Positions 1 to 6,323 of a DNA stretch of 8,898 nt are shown in pieces. The stretch's first letter is position 1. The number at the start of each line of letters is the position of its first letter. The position numbers and the translations under genes were made by a program. The stretch lies in assembly GCA_003451715.1 (NCBI GenBank), contig DMJN01000223.1, positions 1 to 8,898 of the forward strand, written 5' to 3'. A model generated the notes under the pieces. The model was not told the DNA's origin. It did no database searches and was given only the letters and a program-made list of their open reading frames with translations. The stretch is from Gammaproteobacteria bacterium. GTDB taxonomy: Bacteria; Pseudomonadota; Gammaproteobacteria; Pseudomonadales; Pseudohongiellaceae.

Positions 1-31
1 ATGCCTTACAAGATCCTGAAAGGAGAAAGTC

Positions 32-808
32 GTGCAAGAAGAGAGTCAGGTAGATTCTGAGGAACTCAGGGCGCAGGTCAAAGAAAAATACAGGGCTGTG
101 GCAGTCGCACCAGATGCTGAATACCACTTTCATACCGGCAGACCCTTAGCCGCACGATTGGGTTACGAATCGGCGATAACCGACAGTCTTTCCGATGCAG
201 CAGTAGAATCCTTCGCCGGTGTGGGAAATCCCTTCTCACTCAGAGCCTTGCAATCGGGTGAAAAAGTTGTGGATGCCGGATCCGGTTCCGGATTCGATTG
301 TTTCGTTGCCGCCACACTCGTCGGCGATCAGGGTCAGGTTGTCGGCGTGGACATGACCGAGGAAATGCTGGCCAAGTCACGTGCTACGGCAGCAGCCTTA
401 GGTGCTGACAATATCGACATACGGGAAGGCTTGCTGGAAGATATGCCGGTGCAAGATGCCTGGGCAGACGTCGTCATCAGCAACGGGGTAATAAACCTTT
501 GCAGTGACAAGCAGCGAATATTCGCCGAGATATTCAGGGTACTAAGACCGGGTGGGTATCTTCAGTTCGCCGATATCGCCAACAGTGAACCCGTGCCTCA
601 ATCGGCGATCAACAACATCGATCTCTGGACCAGCTGAATTGCCGGTGGCCTGCCGTGTGCAGGCTGGGAAAAGATGCTTCTGGACTCGGGATTTGAGGAT
701 GTGCAGATTGGACCGCCAGTGGATACCTTCGGCGGTGCCTCGGGAGAGACCAATGCCAGGCAATTTGGCGTATATGGCTATGCGTTCCTGGCAAGAAAGC
801 CTGGTTGA
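32..808 (+). CDS. ArsM-like SAM methyltransferase, predicted selenoprotein (Sec at TGA 635-637)
   Basis: Class I SAM-dependent methyltransferase of the arsenite-methyltransferase-like group, presumably cytoplasmic. GTG start at 32 with AGGAG at 21-25, six bases upstream. SAM-binding motif I VVDAGSGSG is at residues 79-87, post-I GVDMT at 105-109, ISNGVINL at 149-156 and VLRPGG at 170-175. The frame meets TGA at 635-637 (codon 202), after IDLWTS, then continues as IAGGLPCAGWEKML to a second TGA at 806-808. Relatives have Cys at this site (W-x-x-C-[IV]-[AG]-G), so I read Sec202, total 258 residues, near the family's usual length. A SECIS-like hairpin follows directly. Cys209 lies seven residues after Sec202 and could pair with it. 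The other arsenite-binding Cys positions of true ArsM are not kept: ISNG replaces ISNC, and the N-terminal part has HFHTGRPLA instead of a Cys pair. The substrate is therefore uncertain: a metalloid, or something else. Alternative: a nonsense mutation or base error at a Cys codon. Confidence 0.85.
635..637 (+). other. In-frame TGA predicted to encode selenocysteine (Sec202)
   Basis: The TGA sits between Ser201 and Ile203, exactly at the family's conserved Cys. A TGC or TGT Cys codon differs from TGA by one base, the usual Cys/Sec exchange. The 56 codons after it are open and recognisably continue the methyltransferase fold. Translation as Sec is inference and needs the sel genes elsewhere in the genome. 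Confidence 0.82.
646..666 (+). promoter_or_regulatory. Bacterial SECIS element candidate
   Basis: GCCTGC (648-653) pairs perfectly with GCAGGC (659-664) around the 5-nt loop CGTGT (654-658). Two G-U pairs (647-665 and 646-666) can extend the stem to 8 bp. The loop begins 16 nt after the TGA and has G as its second base. Known bacterial SECIS hairpins lie just after the UGA inside the coding region, have a small apical loop with a G in its first two positions, and leave roughly 16-37 nt between UGA and loop. All of these are met. SelB would be the binding partner. Confidence 0.8.
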
Positions 809-847
809 TGGCTTGCTATAAGAGGACTGAGATTGAGTCTGTATGAT

Positions 848-921
848 GGTGCGTTCTACGTTAGCAATTCAGCGCACCCATGATTGCCAGCAGATTCGAT
901 TGCCATATCCTGCAATCATGG
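848..921. repeat. Two adjacent hairpins between convergent genes
   Basis: GGTGCG (848-853) pairs with CGCACC (873-878). CCATGATTGC (878-887) pairs over 10 bp with GCAATCATGG (912-921), with a 24-nt loop. The second arm overlaps the stop codon of the minus-strand acetyltransferase. GATTGCCA also occurs twice directly, at 882-889 and 898-905. The position between the 3' ends of two convergent genes suggests transcript-end structures, but neither has a T tract, so I do not call an intrinsic terminator. Confidence 0.4.
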
Positions 922-1395
922 AATCAGATCCATAGGAGTGAATGAGACTCCGTCCCGTGTTTCCCTGTCACCAGTCACTCGAAATCCGAAGCTCTCATAT
1001 ACCGGTATTGCCTGGGAGGAAGATTTAACTCGAAATGCCCCGGTGTTGCCGCGTTCGATACAGAGCGATCTGGCTGCATTCCAAAGTTCCAGTGCGACCC
1101 CTTGTCGCCTCTTCGCTGGAATTACGAACAGCTGATCGAGCTTGTGTAATTCTTTAATGGCGATAACGCCCACTATCGCTTCTTCATCAAAATAGCAGAG
1201 TGTCAGATAGTCTCTATTCTGAATTCAATCTCTAATGGGTTCTTTTTGGGTGAGGGCAATGAATCGAATCCATCCTGCTTCGTCGAAATCTTCTCGACCC
1301 GTTTCGCCGGCACTTAGTATCACAGACTTTATCTGTTCGGTATCTTCAGGCTGAGCGAAGCGTATAGTCACTTCTTTAGTGGAAAGTTTAGACAT
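916..1395 (-). pseudogene. GNAT-family N-acetyltransferase interrupted by in-frame TGA
   Basis: Read from ATG at 1395 to TGA at 918-916, this gives 159 codons typical of a Gcn5-related acetyltransferase (acetyl-CoA-dependent acyl transfer to an unknown amine). IRFAQPEDTEQI at residues 11-22 is the usual N-terminal beta strand and helix. IVGVIAIKELHKLDQLFV is the central sheet. VIPAKRRQGVALELW is the acetyl-CoA-binding segment (compare R/Q-x-x-G-x-G/A). PVYESFGFRVTG is the C-terminal motif. The frame is broken by TGA at 1227-1225 (codon 57), between PIRD and IQNRDY, at a site that is usually Arg or another polar residue rather than Cys; CGA to TGA would explain it. A small hairpin follows but sits too near for a SECIS. 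A GTG at 1173 could start only a fragment lacking the N-terminal part. Likely inactive, or a base error. Confidence 0.7.
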
Positions 1396-1414
1396 TGTGA
1401 GTCGGCTTCTTGCT

Positions 1415-1428
1415 CAGGGTTGGCCCTG
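1415..1428. repeat. Small hairpin in leader of the acetyltransferase
   Basis: CAGGG (1415-1419), loop TTGG, CCCTG (1424-1428). It lies about 20 bases upstream of the ATG at 1395 on the minus strand. It may be a structured leader; no function can be assigned. Confidence 0.25.
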
Positions 1429-1485
1429 TGAGGATTTGTACGTCGACTTAGAAACTGGTGGGATGGCGGGTAATTTGCTACGCCC

Positions 1486-1544
1486 AAAAAGAAAAGCAAG
1501 GATAGGGCGAGATGGCTCGCTTTACTTACCCTTGCTTTCTTTTT
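1486..1544 (-). terminator. Long terminator-like inverted repeat after the 347-residue gene
   Basis: AAAAAGAAAAGCAAGG (1486-1501) is complementary to CCTTGCTTTCTTTTT (1530-1544) except for one extra A. An inner GCGAG/CTCGC stem (1507-1511 with 1516-1520) sits inside. Read on the minus strand, the structure starts 28 bases after the stop of the upstream gene and ends in TTTTCTTTTT, a good intrinsic terminator signal. The A-rich and T-rich arms are nearly symmetric, so it could work on both strands. Confidence 0.65.
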
Positions 1545-1572
1545 GAATCGCCGGAGTTTAGTCCGCCGATGA

Positions 1573-2618
1573 ATCTATCTTCTGGCCGCCTCTTCGGCTT
1601 CCTGGCGTCGGGCACCGGCTAGAATTCCTGGCAACGCATAATTTCCTTCGTGGCAGGCGTATTCATAGATTTGACCTTCCAGCGGATAGTAGCTCAGTTC
1701 GGCTGTCCATGGCTGACTGTAGAGATTGGAATCATCCACCGTGAAGCGGTAGAGAATCTCATTGTCAGCGTAGCGGCTGAAGCGCTCCGTGATCCTGCCT
1801 TCGGGAGAGATTGGTACCGAACTCTGACCCATCTGCAGCGGATTGATGTTGGTGGTTTCGATGATTAGCGTGTCGTCTTCGTACCAGCCAACTGAGTCGC
1901 CCAGCCACTGGTTCAAGATGGCCGGCCGGCGATTGGCACGTGCCTCTTCCGGAGAATCGAAGATGGGAACAATCCGGGAGTCATGCACCATCTCTACGTT
2001 AATCATCACGTAGTCGTCGGTCTGAATGAACTGATAGGAGCTGTTATACAGCGTGCCCATCATGCCCGGACCTGCCGTATTGCCGAAACCAATCAGGCAG
2101 CGCTCCGCGATGGGAACGGCTTCAGGGCCAGAGGCGTCGGCAACGCCGGTTAAGTAGCGTGCACCGTATTGGGGACGCTGCAAGTCATAGGTAGGATTGG
2201 CTAGCCTGGGGATCTGACCATTTTCCGGATTCACGATATAAGAAGTCCGAAATTCGCCCTTTACCAGGGCCAGTGAAGAACCCGGATCAGTCCAGAACAG
2301 GTTGTAACCCCGTAGACCAAAATCCTGACCTCCAGCCGGCGGAGCGCCGGTTTCTGGGTCGATAGCCGGGCCTGCTGCCACATTATCAGCGGATATTCCG
2401 GCGATCCCCATGCTTTGCACGATCTGTGCAGCCTGTTCACCCGAAACAACGAGAGTCTCGAGTCCTCTGGGCCGGGTCAGGGAAGTTCGCGAGGCGTTGG
2501 TCCATATCCCCGATAAATCGGGCCTGTCAGAGGATTGGGCCAGTCCGGAACTGGAAATGAGAGAAAATGATAAACCTAGCAAGGCTGTTAACACTGTCTT
2601 CTGGTTTATTTTGAACAT
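1573..2618 (-). CDS. Secreted protein of unknown function, 347 residues
   Basis: ATG at 2618 is preceded by AGGAG seven bases upstream; the stop is TAG. The N-terminus is a signal peptide: Lys at residues 3 and 7, a hydrophobic core at about 9-24, and an SGLAQ cleavage region near residue 27. The mature part opens with RPDLSGIWTNAS. Later blocks are ERCLIGFGNTAGPGMMGTLY, a stretch beginning YQFIQTDDYVMINVEMVHD, NQWLGDSVGWYEDDTLIIET, ERFSRYADNEILYRFTVDD, and near the C-terminus YEYACHEGNYALPGILAGAR. I recognise this as a conserved set of exported, probably periplasmic, beta-rich proteins common in environmental proteobacteria, but no biochemical role is known to me. The two Cys residues, in ERCLIGFG and YACHEGN, could form a disulfide. 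It appears monocistronic, with its own leader and a strong terminator-like hairpin downstream. Confidence 0.88.
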
Positions 2619-2640
2619 GATGAGTCTCCTGAGTTCTGCG

Positions 2641-2714
2641 GGAATACGTATAACCCTACAGGATATTTACTACCGGTTAGAAGGTATTCCTGTCTGGCTT
2701 GTTTGTAAAGCCAG
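2641..2714 (-). promoter_or_regulatory. Leader and candidate promoter of the secreted-protein gene, with inverted repeats
   Basis: On the minus strand TTTACA (2709-2704) is followed 17 bases later by TACCTT (2686-2681), a moderate sigma-70-like pair. The -35-like hexamer lies inside a 7-bp hairpin, CTGGCTT (2694-2700) with AAGCCAG (2708-2714), loop GTTTGTA. Between this and the start codon are further inverted repeats, GGAATAC (2641-2647) with GTATTCC (2684-2690), and ACAGGA (2658-2663) with TCCTGT (2688-2693), around a central ACCGGT. These could be operator or leader structures. Assignment is weak. Confidence 0.3.
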
Positions 2715-2782
2715 TCTATTTTCAGGAGCCGTAAAGATGCCAATTTAATGAGGTAAATCAATCGGCTGGAATTGTAGTCGCC

Positions 2783-3100
2783 CTTCTATTTGCTGGCCTG
2801 AACTTTCTGACAGTTCCAGCAGGCGTCGAAACTGCCATCATTCTCTTTGTTGCACTCAATGCAAACCCATGAGGGCTTGGGCTCAGGATTTTCAATTTCA
2901 TTTTCAATAATAGCCGATGCCTTTTCAAAGTCCTGATCGTGCGTTAGCCAAAGCTCATGAAATATATTGGAGATGCCGAATCTCGCACTCATGTTGCTTC
3001 CATGTTCATTTTTGACGAAGGATTCAATGTCATTGAGTGCCAGTACATTCTTGGCTGAATGCAATATTGCGATATTGTCGTGTTTATAGATAAGTTTCAT
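2783..3100 (-). CDS. DUF2007-like protein with C-terminal zinc ribbon
   Basis: From ATG at 3100 the product is 104 residues; a TTG at 3106 would add two. I prefer the ATG because family members begin MKxIY. Residues 1-66 match the DUF2007 fold (putative signal-transducing domain): MKLIYKHDNIAILHSAKNVL, a central FVKNEHGSN, then ELWLTHDQDFEKASAIIE. A linker of about ten residues follows, then WVCIECNKENDGSFDACWNC, in which Cys80, Cys83, Cys94 and Cys97 form a CxxC-x10-CxxC zinc ribbon. The role is unknown; the ribbon suggests binding to a protein or nucleic acid. It lies 49 bases after the TraB/GumN gene on the same strand and may be its downstream operon partner. The Shine-Dalgarno sequence is poor (only AGG). 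Confidence 0.8.
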
Positions 3101-3146
3101 ATTCAAAATTGCCTAGAACTCGTGCTTTGATAATAAAAGACAATCC

Positions 3147-4160
3147 CAACTATTGACCACTTACAATATAGCCTTGCTGCCTTAATTGGGCTAATAGCCC
3201 CTCAGGATGAGCTATTTCCCGCATCGGAAAATTGGCGAAGCTTATCTTGTTATTAATGAGGGCACTCTCAACCGATTTAACCCATTGTGCGTGGGTCTGC
3301 TCAATAATGATTCTTAGTTCTTCGCTATCAAAAATTGATTCTACACAGACTTCTCTTCTGTTGGGGTAATCAAGTTCTAACAATAGTTCTGCATCTCCAT
3401 CTGCCCAGGCGTTTGCCCGCACGATCATTGCCTGCAAATCGGTTTCGATGGTCTCCAGCGTAGATTCCATGCAGGTTATTTCCGCATCCATTAGAATATT
3501 TTCATATCCCTGAAAAAGTATCTTGGGATCCAGCGAATTGTCCTCATGAGATATCATTGAGGCGCCTTGTCCTCGGGCAATCCTACGCAGTCTACTGCTG
3601 ACTTGTCGATCGAAGGATAGACCGACCGCATCTCGCGCCGCACTAAAAAGTTGGCTTGCCGCTGTTGCCGGTCGAAGATTGAGGAGCTTATTGTCTCTTG
3701 GCGCGTAAATTGATTTGACCTCGAGGAAGCGCACGTACAGTTCTTCAGGCAATACATCTTGCAAAGTTTTCCCGTCGGGGAGTTTTTGAATTCTACTGAG
3801 TGTTCTCATAAGTGAGATTGCCTTGAATGGATTTCTCTCGAACGAGCTGACCCGTGGAGGCGATATATATTCTTCAGACTCAGAAAGAATAAATCTCACA
3901 CTGGCAGGATCCCATCGCAGCCTTTTCGGTAGATAATCCAGTGTGCCAAATACCCATAGCACGTTGCCTTGATTGCTTACCTTCCACAGTGGAGGTCCGG
4001 GACGCTTGCCGGTGACGACCATTCCAAAAAGTTGAGGATCTTCATCAGCCCCATCCGCAAAAGCCGGATACTGGAGCATCAGGATAAATACACTGACTGT
4101 AAGAACTAGAAGAGACGACCGAACTCTATTGGCAGAATCATAGGCCTGATTGTAAGGCAT
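3147..4160 (-). CDS. TraB/GumN-family exported protein, divergent
   Basis: 336 residues from ATG at 4160, with GGAGAA six bases upstream. The N-terminus has a hydrophobic stretch at about 16-33 and a likely signal-peptidase site after PAFA (residue 35), so it is probably periplasmic. VTGKRPGPPLWKVSNQGN, then VLWVFGTLDYLP, is the TraB/GumN signature. In many members this is GTxH, but here His is replaced by Asp, as in a subgroup that has GTLSPLP. The C-terminal LLAQLRQQGYIVSG also fits the family, though the usual preceding GxGH-type segment is degenerate (FPMREIAHPEG). Family members are proposed to be metalloprotease-like, so loss of His makes enzymatic activity doubtful. The gene starts 17 bases after the membrane-protein gene's stop, so the two are probably co-transcribed. 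Confidence 0.8.
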
Positions 4161-4177
4161 TTTGTTCTCCGCTGATG

Positions 4178-4603
4178 TCAGTCATCGGTGAAGCGTAGTC
4201 TTGCCCGCCACAACATGGCGGCGAGTCCAAAAAACAGTGCAGCAGACACCAGCCCCCCGACTATTCCAGCAGTGCTGTCTTCCGAATTCATATAGCTCCA
4301 GATAAACATACTGAAGGCGATCTGCAGGACATAGGCTTCCGCCCAGGGATGCATCCAGGATTTCATCTTTATAAAACCATAGGTACCGGCGCCATAGACC
4401 AGCCAGTGCAAGATCGCTCCGCCCTTGGCAGCCCAGCCGGTGAACATGATGCCGAACCAGACTTCCTGGTCGTCCGTGAGGGGCTTGAGGAATATATCCC
4501 AGGGCAAATAGATGAATGTCATGTAGCCACAAAAAAATAGCAGGCCATTCATCCAGAGCGGGCGTGACCGGTATTGATTTAACAGAATTTCACCAAATTT
4601 CAT
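4178..4603 (-). CDS. Small four-helix membrane protein, unknown function
   Basis: I choose ATG at 4603 (141 residues): GAGAGG lies 11 bases upstream and the protein then begins MKFGEILLNQYRSRPLW. An ATG at 4654 would add 17 polar residues and has no ribosome binding site. Hydrophobic segments are at about 17-36, 49-79 (possibly one long or two short), 86-104 and 111-132, ending in the basic RARLRF and acidic TDD. Trp and aromatic residues are frequent (LPWDIF, FTGWAAKGG, WMHPWAEAY). I recognise no named family. It precedes the TraB/GumN gene by 17 bases, and inner-membrane location is the only safe statement. TGA stop. Confidence 0.78.
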   Translation of the reverse strand: MKFGEILLNQYRSRPLWMNGLLFFCGYMTFIYLPWDIFLKPLTDDQEVWFGIMFTGWAAKGGAILHWLVYGAGTYGFIKMKSWMHPWAEAYVLQIAFSMFIWSYMNSEDSTAGIVGGLVSAALFFGLAAMLWRARLRFTDD

Positions 4604-4662
4604 TGGCAGCAACACCTCTCTATTTTTTTGGGGATCGGAACCCCATGAATACATGTGGTACT

Positions 4663-4696
4663 GATCACCGACGACACCAGATCACCGACCACTCCA
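4663..4696. repeat. Two tandem 17-bp repeats upstream of the membrane-protein gene
   Basis: GATCACCGACGACACCA (4663-4679) is followed at once by GATCACCGACCACTCCA (4680-4696); 15 of 17 bases agree, and the next bases GATCTC begin like a third copy. The repeats fill the gap between the GFA gene's stop and the membrane-protein gene's leader. They could be a pair of operator sites, or simply a small duplication. Confidence 0.5.
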
Positions 4697-4700
4697 GATC

Positions 4701-5071
4701 TCAATCCTCTTCTACAACCGAAAGACCCTGCCCATCCGTCATCGGAATGTCGCCCAGTGCATCGAGATCGATGCCTTCAATACAGGCGACATTGAATCCA
4801 TACTCATCAGGAGCCGAACGACGCTGGTGATGTGTATAGATGCCGCTTACGGAACAAAAGTAATGCTTGGCAATCTTAGTATTCCATTGATACAGGCTCA
4901 GCTGATCTTCACCCCTGGTGATTGTCAGCTCCGTCAACCGAGCGGTGGCCATCGTCGCAGCTTTCTTGCGACACAGGGAACAGCTGCAGCGCCTTAGCCC
5001 ATGCAGACCTTCGGGGTATCCACTTCAAACTCTACAGCGCCGCAATGGCAGCTACCTGTTAGTCTAGTCAT
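4701..5071 (-). pseudogene. GFA-family (glutathione-dependent formaldehyde-activating-like) protein, frameshifted
   Basis: ATG at 5071 starts MTRLTGSCHCGAVEFEVDT; the frame then runs into TAA within about seven codons. One base added in the CCCC run (minus strand; GGGG at 5013-5016 on plus) restores PEGLHGLRRCSCSLCRKKAATMATARL and an intact protein of 123 residues, the normal size. The zinc-site cysteines CHC (8, 10) and RCSCSLC (29, 31, 34) are visible. A second oddity is HYFCSVSGIYTHHQRR: relatives have FCxxCG, so the second Cys of this pair is Ser76 (AGC, one base from TGC). GFA proteins bind zinc and were named for glutathione and formaldehyde chemistry, though most have no proven substrate. 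The start lies 4 bases after the VOC gene's stop. Either a decaying gene or a consensus error; the Ser change is not a homopolymer error and favours real decay or divergence. Confidence 0.75.
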
Positions 5072-5075
5072 TAGC

Positions 5076-5495
5076 TCAGGCTGACATGAGTGCCATTACG
5101 GCGCCGGCTGGATCTTCGATGACACAGAAACAGCTACCCGCCATGCGTCGCGGCCCGTCCAACACCTTGCCGCCCAGTTTCTGGCATTTTTCGGCGCTAT
5201 CCTTGACGTCTGCGACTCGCACATAGATCAACCATTGGCTGGGCAGATTTGCATTACTGCCGCGGGCATGACACACACCCGCCACGGTATCGAAGCTGTC
5301 AGGCAGGTTGATATTAAAGTCACTGTACGCACCCATGTCGACTTCACTGCTATCCCAGCCGACCACGGAACAATAGAAATCCCTGACCCTTGAGGCATCG
5401 ACCACCGTAAGATCCATCCACTCTATGCGCCCGATGTTGGAGGGTTTCTCCTCGGTGGAGGCTTCCTGACTTTCATCGTTGTTGTCATCGCTCAT
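5076..5495 (-). CDS. VOC-superfamily (glyoxalase/bleomycin-resistance-like) protein
   Basis: I choose ATG at 5495 (139 residues, MSDDNNDESQEAS...): it leaves 4 bases after the upstream TAG and has GGGGGAA about 12 bases upstream. An ATG at 5534 would add 13 residues overlapping the upstream gene. The first 20 residues are acidic and probably disordered. The fold follows: RIEWMDLTVVDASRVRDFYC and VVGWDSSEVDMG form the first beta-alpha-beta-beta-beta unit, and WLIYVRVADVKDSAEKCQKL with GGKVLDGPRRMAGSCFCVIE and DPAGAVMALM the second. VOC proteins bind a metal and act on diverse small molecules; substrate is unknown. It is the middle gene of a three-gene cluster and its TGA is 4 bases before the GFA start. 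Confidence 0.87.
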   Translation of the reverse strand: MSDDNNDESQEASTEEKPSNIGRIEWMDLTVVDASRVRDFYCSVVGWDSSEVDMGAYSDFNINLPDSFDTVAGVCHARGSNANLPSQWLIYVRVADVKDSAEKCQKLGGKVLDGPRRMAGSCFCVIEDPAGAVMALMSA

Positions 5496-5499
5496 GATG

Positions 5500-6048
5500 C
5501 TATTCTTCCCCCAGTACATTAGTTGGCAACCCATCCAGGCTCACCGAGTTTTTTTCACGCCAGTAGTTTTCAATTCCTTCGTCGCTTCTGGCTGCGATCC
5601 ATTTGTCCATGTTGTCTCGCTGTTCCTTGTAATCATAAAGAGGTACACCGAAGCCACAGGATGTCTGTGCCATTTCGATGGTGAAATCTACGTACTGCCG
5701 TGCGGTGGAGTGAGGATCAAACAGTGCCGATAGTTCGTCCCATTGTGGATCACGTGGGTGCACTGCCTGCGCCTTGCCATACAATCTCAGAATCTTCGGT
5801 GCACCATCGAAGGCACAGAACATGAGAGTCATGCGGTCATTCTGTAGTAAATGTGCCGCGGTTTCATTGCCGCTGCCGGTGATGTTCAACCATACGATGC
5901 GATTAGGATTCAATACTCGCAGTGAATCGAATCCCTTGGGCGACACGTTGACGGTGCCATCACTCGCTGCAGTGCCGACGAAATAGATTTCCTGGTGTTC
6001 GATAAAGGCGATGATCTCATCGGACAATTTTTCATAGCGCTTCGCCAT
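5500..6048 (-). CDS. Pyridoxamine 5'-phosphate oxidase-related FMN-binding protein
   Basis: 182 residues from ATG at 6048, with a strong GGGGGAAG just upstream. Conserved blocks of the split-barrel FMN family are seen: FVGTAASDGTVNVSPKGFDS (23-42), VWLNITGSGNETAAHL (52-67), RMTLMFCAFDGAPKILRLYG (72-91), a stretch beginning RQYVDFTIEMAQTSCGFGVP (117-136) and NSVSLDGLPT (167-176). It probably binds FMN (or a related flavin) in the cytoplasm and catalyses an oxidoreduction; it is not PdxH itself, which has different signature motifs. It heads the cluster with the VOC and GFA genes, which suggests a shared small-molecule detoxification or redox job, but that is inference. Confidence 0.9.
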   Translation of the reverse strand: MAKRYEKLSDEIIAFIEHQEIYFVGTAASDGTVNVSPKGFDSLRVLNPNRIVWLNITGSGNETAAHLLQNDRMTLMFCAFDGAPKILRLYGKAQAVHPRDPQWDELSALFDPHSTARQYVDFTIEMAQTSCGFGVPLYDYKEQRDNMDKWIAARSDEGIENYWREKNSVSLDGLPTNVLGEE

Positions 6049-6323
6049 GACTTCCCCCGTGCTTGTAGAAAATTGGATAAATGGATAAATGGGATCAGAG
6101 ACTGAGATATCCCCACATAATCCACTTGCATAATACCAATTCCATGTATGACTGTATGCTGTTCAATGCCTCTTCAATCGCGTTTCCCGGAAAGGAAGGC
6201 GTGACTTAAATAGAGATAGCTTTCATTCTTCTGATACCCTGACCCCAGTTATTCGCAACTTTTGCTAGAACAGATACTACAATACGCATAAGATTAAACA
6301 GAAACTAACGGTAGGTCATTCCA
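6049..6323. other. Divergent intergenic region with weak promoter signals
   Basis: The region separates the minus-strand cluster from the plus-strand sulfotransferase and must hold both promoters. TACAAT at 6278-6283 is a plausible -10 for the sulfotransferase, about 40 bases before its ATG, with no good -35. TATTAT on the minus strand (6135-6130) is a plausible -10 for the cluster, also with a poor -35. GGATAAAT occurs twice in tandem at 6075-6090, followed by GGGA. No RNA gene or small ORF with good support is visible. Confidence 0.35.

Noticed and set aside
1..60. C-terminal end of an upstream plus-strand gene (frame 1 open to TGA 58-60)
   Set aside because: Only 19 codons with no recognisable motif, overlapping the methyltransferase start; it cannot be told from chance.
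32..637. A 201-residue methyltransferase ending at 637
   Set aside because: The conserved C-terminal part continues in the same frame after the TGA and the TGA sits at a conserved Cys with a SECIS-like hairpin, so stopping there is probably wrong.
552..821. An 89-residue plus-strand ORF overlapping the methyltransferase end
   Set aside because: It is in a different frame and resembles no protein; the conserved residues lie in the methyltransferase frame.
1204..1227. Second selenoprotein in the GNAT gene
   Set aside because: The hairpin loop is only 11 nt from the TGA, the stem is A/U-rich, and the position is not a known Cys site. A nonsense change explains it more simply.
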